A DNA stretch of 12,494 nucleotides, from assembly GCF_000720635.1 (NCBI RefSeq), contig NZ_JOCF01000120.1, forward strand, positions 1 through 12,494. The letters are read 5' to 3'. The stretch is from Streptomyces sp. NRRL WC-3742 (GTDB taxonomy: Bacteria; Actinomycetota; Actinomycetes; Streptomycetales; Streptomycetaceae). This document shows, one piece after another, positions 11,848-12,494 of this stretch (positions are counted from its first letter, which is position 1; each line of letters starts with the position of its first letter). The notes under the pieces were generated by a model. It had not been told where the DNA came from and did not search any database. It saw only the letters and a program-made list of their open reading frames with translations. The position numbers were made by a program, and so were the translations under genes.

Positions 11848-12494
11848 ATGGGCGACTACACCCCGGCGGTGTGGCCCGAACCCGTCCCGCTCGTACCGCG
11901 CACACCGCTCGACCCGCTGGGCACCGTACTGATCCCGCCCGCGGAACGGCCCCGGGCCCTCGCCGCGCCGCCGGTCGCCGTGACCTGGGCTCCTCCGCCG
12001 CCACCTCCCGCCACGGCCTCCCCGCGTCGGCGGCCCCTCCTCCCCCAGGGCCGGGAAGCGAGGCGGCGTCACCTGGTCGAGCGCATCCGCACGCCGCTGC
12101 GCGTCTGCCACCGGATCGCCGTGGTCGGCTCCGGCGGCGCCGGGGTCGCCACGCTCCTCGGCACGCTCCTCGCCGAACACCGCGCCGACCCCGTCATCGT
12201 CCTCGACCCGACCGGGCCCGGCGAAGGCGAAGTACGCACCGGGCGGCTCCTGCTGCGCACCCTCCCCGCCGACGGCGACTACCCCCACTCCCTCGCCGAA
12301 GCCGGGGGCCTCTCCCCCGTCGTCCTCACCGACGCCACCGCCGCACCCCACCTCGCCGCCCTCGCCGACCAGGTCCTCATCTGCGAACCCGCCACCCCCA
12401 CCGGCGCCCGCAACGCCTCCGCCCACCTCGACCGCCTCGGCCCCGACGCCACGGTCCTCTTCACTCCCGTGCCCCCGGGCGACCGCTCCGTCCC
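11848..12494 (+). CDS. Proline-rich ParA/MinD-like NTPase-fold protein, 3' end outside the window
   Basis: ATG 11848 follows GGGAGG (11835-11840) and stays open to the window end (215 codons). Residues 1-65 are proline-rich and disordered, including a run of six Pro (49-54). A basic helix (69-86) leads into RIAVVGSGGAGVATLLGTLL (89-108), which has the position and shape of the P-loop of ParA/MinD-type ATPases, followed by PVIVLDP (115-121) and later VVLTDA and VLICEPA strands. The usual KGGxGKT is GSGGAGVAT here, so the Lys that binds phosphate is missing. ESX/type VII-associated proteins of this sort often have a Pro-rich head and MinD-like domain, but that link is inference. The reading frame has strong G/C third positions, and the overlapping opposite-strand frame is not convincing. 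Confidence 0.75.
   Translation, partial: MGDYTPAVWPEPVPLVPRTPLDPLGTVLIPPAERPRALAAPPVAVTWAPPPPPPATASPRRRPLLPQGREARRRHLVERIRTPLRVCHRIAVVGSGGAGVATLLGTLLAEHRADPVIVLDPTGPGEGEVRTGRLLLRTLPADGDYPHSLAEAGGLSPVVLTDATAAPHLAALADQVLICEPATPTGARNASAHLDRLGPDATVLFTPVPPGDRSV

Noticed and set aside
11752..12426. Long minus-strand frame opposite the P-loop-like gene
   Set aside because: It is Gly/Glu-rich low complexity without motifs, while the plus-strand frame has a ribosome binding site, a P-loop-like segment and better codon use.

Overview
The window is very GC-rich, with G or C at almost every third codon position, frequent GTG starts, actinobacterial signal peptides and leaderless-looking promoters. This points to a Streptomyces or a close relative. 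It looks like ordinary chromosome: I see no tRNA, rRNA, transposase, integrase, CRISPR array or attachment site.

Layout from left to right. (1) 24-1954: a CBR1-like short-chain dehydrogenase (minus strand), with an Asn where the family has its catalytic Tyr, is divergent from a LysR-type regulator. Both share a 71-bp gap with closely packed promoter elements. (2) 2098-3423: a DUF5685 protein with a proline-rich linker, a short hydrophobic segment and a tail of 19 Cys in about 42 residues. Its promoter carries four phased CCTGACC-like heptamers and a palindrome over the -10/start region. It ends at a 15-bp stem terminator facing a convergent 45-aa small ORF. (3) 3846-4772: a secreted GH46 chitosanase behind a perfect 19-bp palindrome. 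(4) 4978-6012: a lipoprotein with a TolB/WD40-like propeller. Its upstream region has heptamers on the same 11-bp phase as those before the DUF5685 gene. Its 3' end overlaps a convergent gene for an uncharacterised Cys/His-motif protein (5984-6604).

(5) 6758-8708, minus strand: a secreted HKD phospholipase D-like enzyme followed 46 bp later by a secreted phosphoesterase of the acid phosphatase/phospholipase C family. They are probably one phospholipid- or phosphate-scavenging transcript. (6) 9054-10337: a secreted SxxK serine hydrolase (beta-lactamase/DD-peptidase fold), which shares a strong bidirectional terminator with a convergent ECF sigma factor gene (10425-11090). (7) 11223-11597: a small Cys-free protein of unknown function upstream of the sigma gene. 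(8) 11848 to the window end: the 5' part of a proline-rich protein with a P-loop-like fold of the ParA/MinD type in which the usual Lys is absent.

The general theme is extracellular hydrolysis (chitosan, phospholipids or phosphate esters, peptidoglycan or peptides) with several local regulators. The most unusual points are the Cys-rich DUF5685 protein and the near-identical 18-bp phased direct repeats in front of two otherwise unrelated genes (1984-2001 and 4905-4922).
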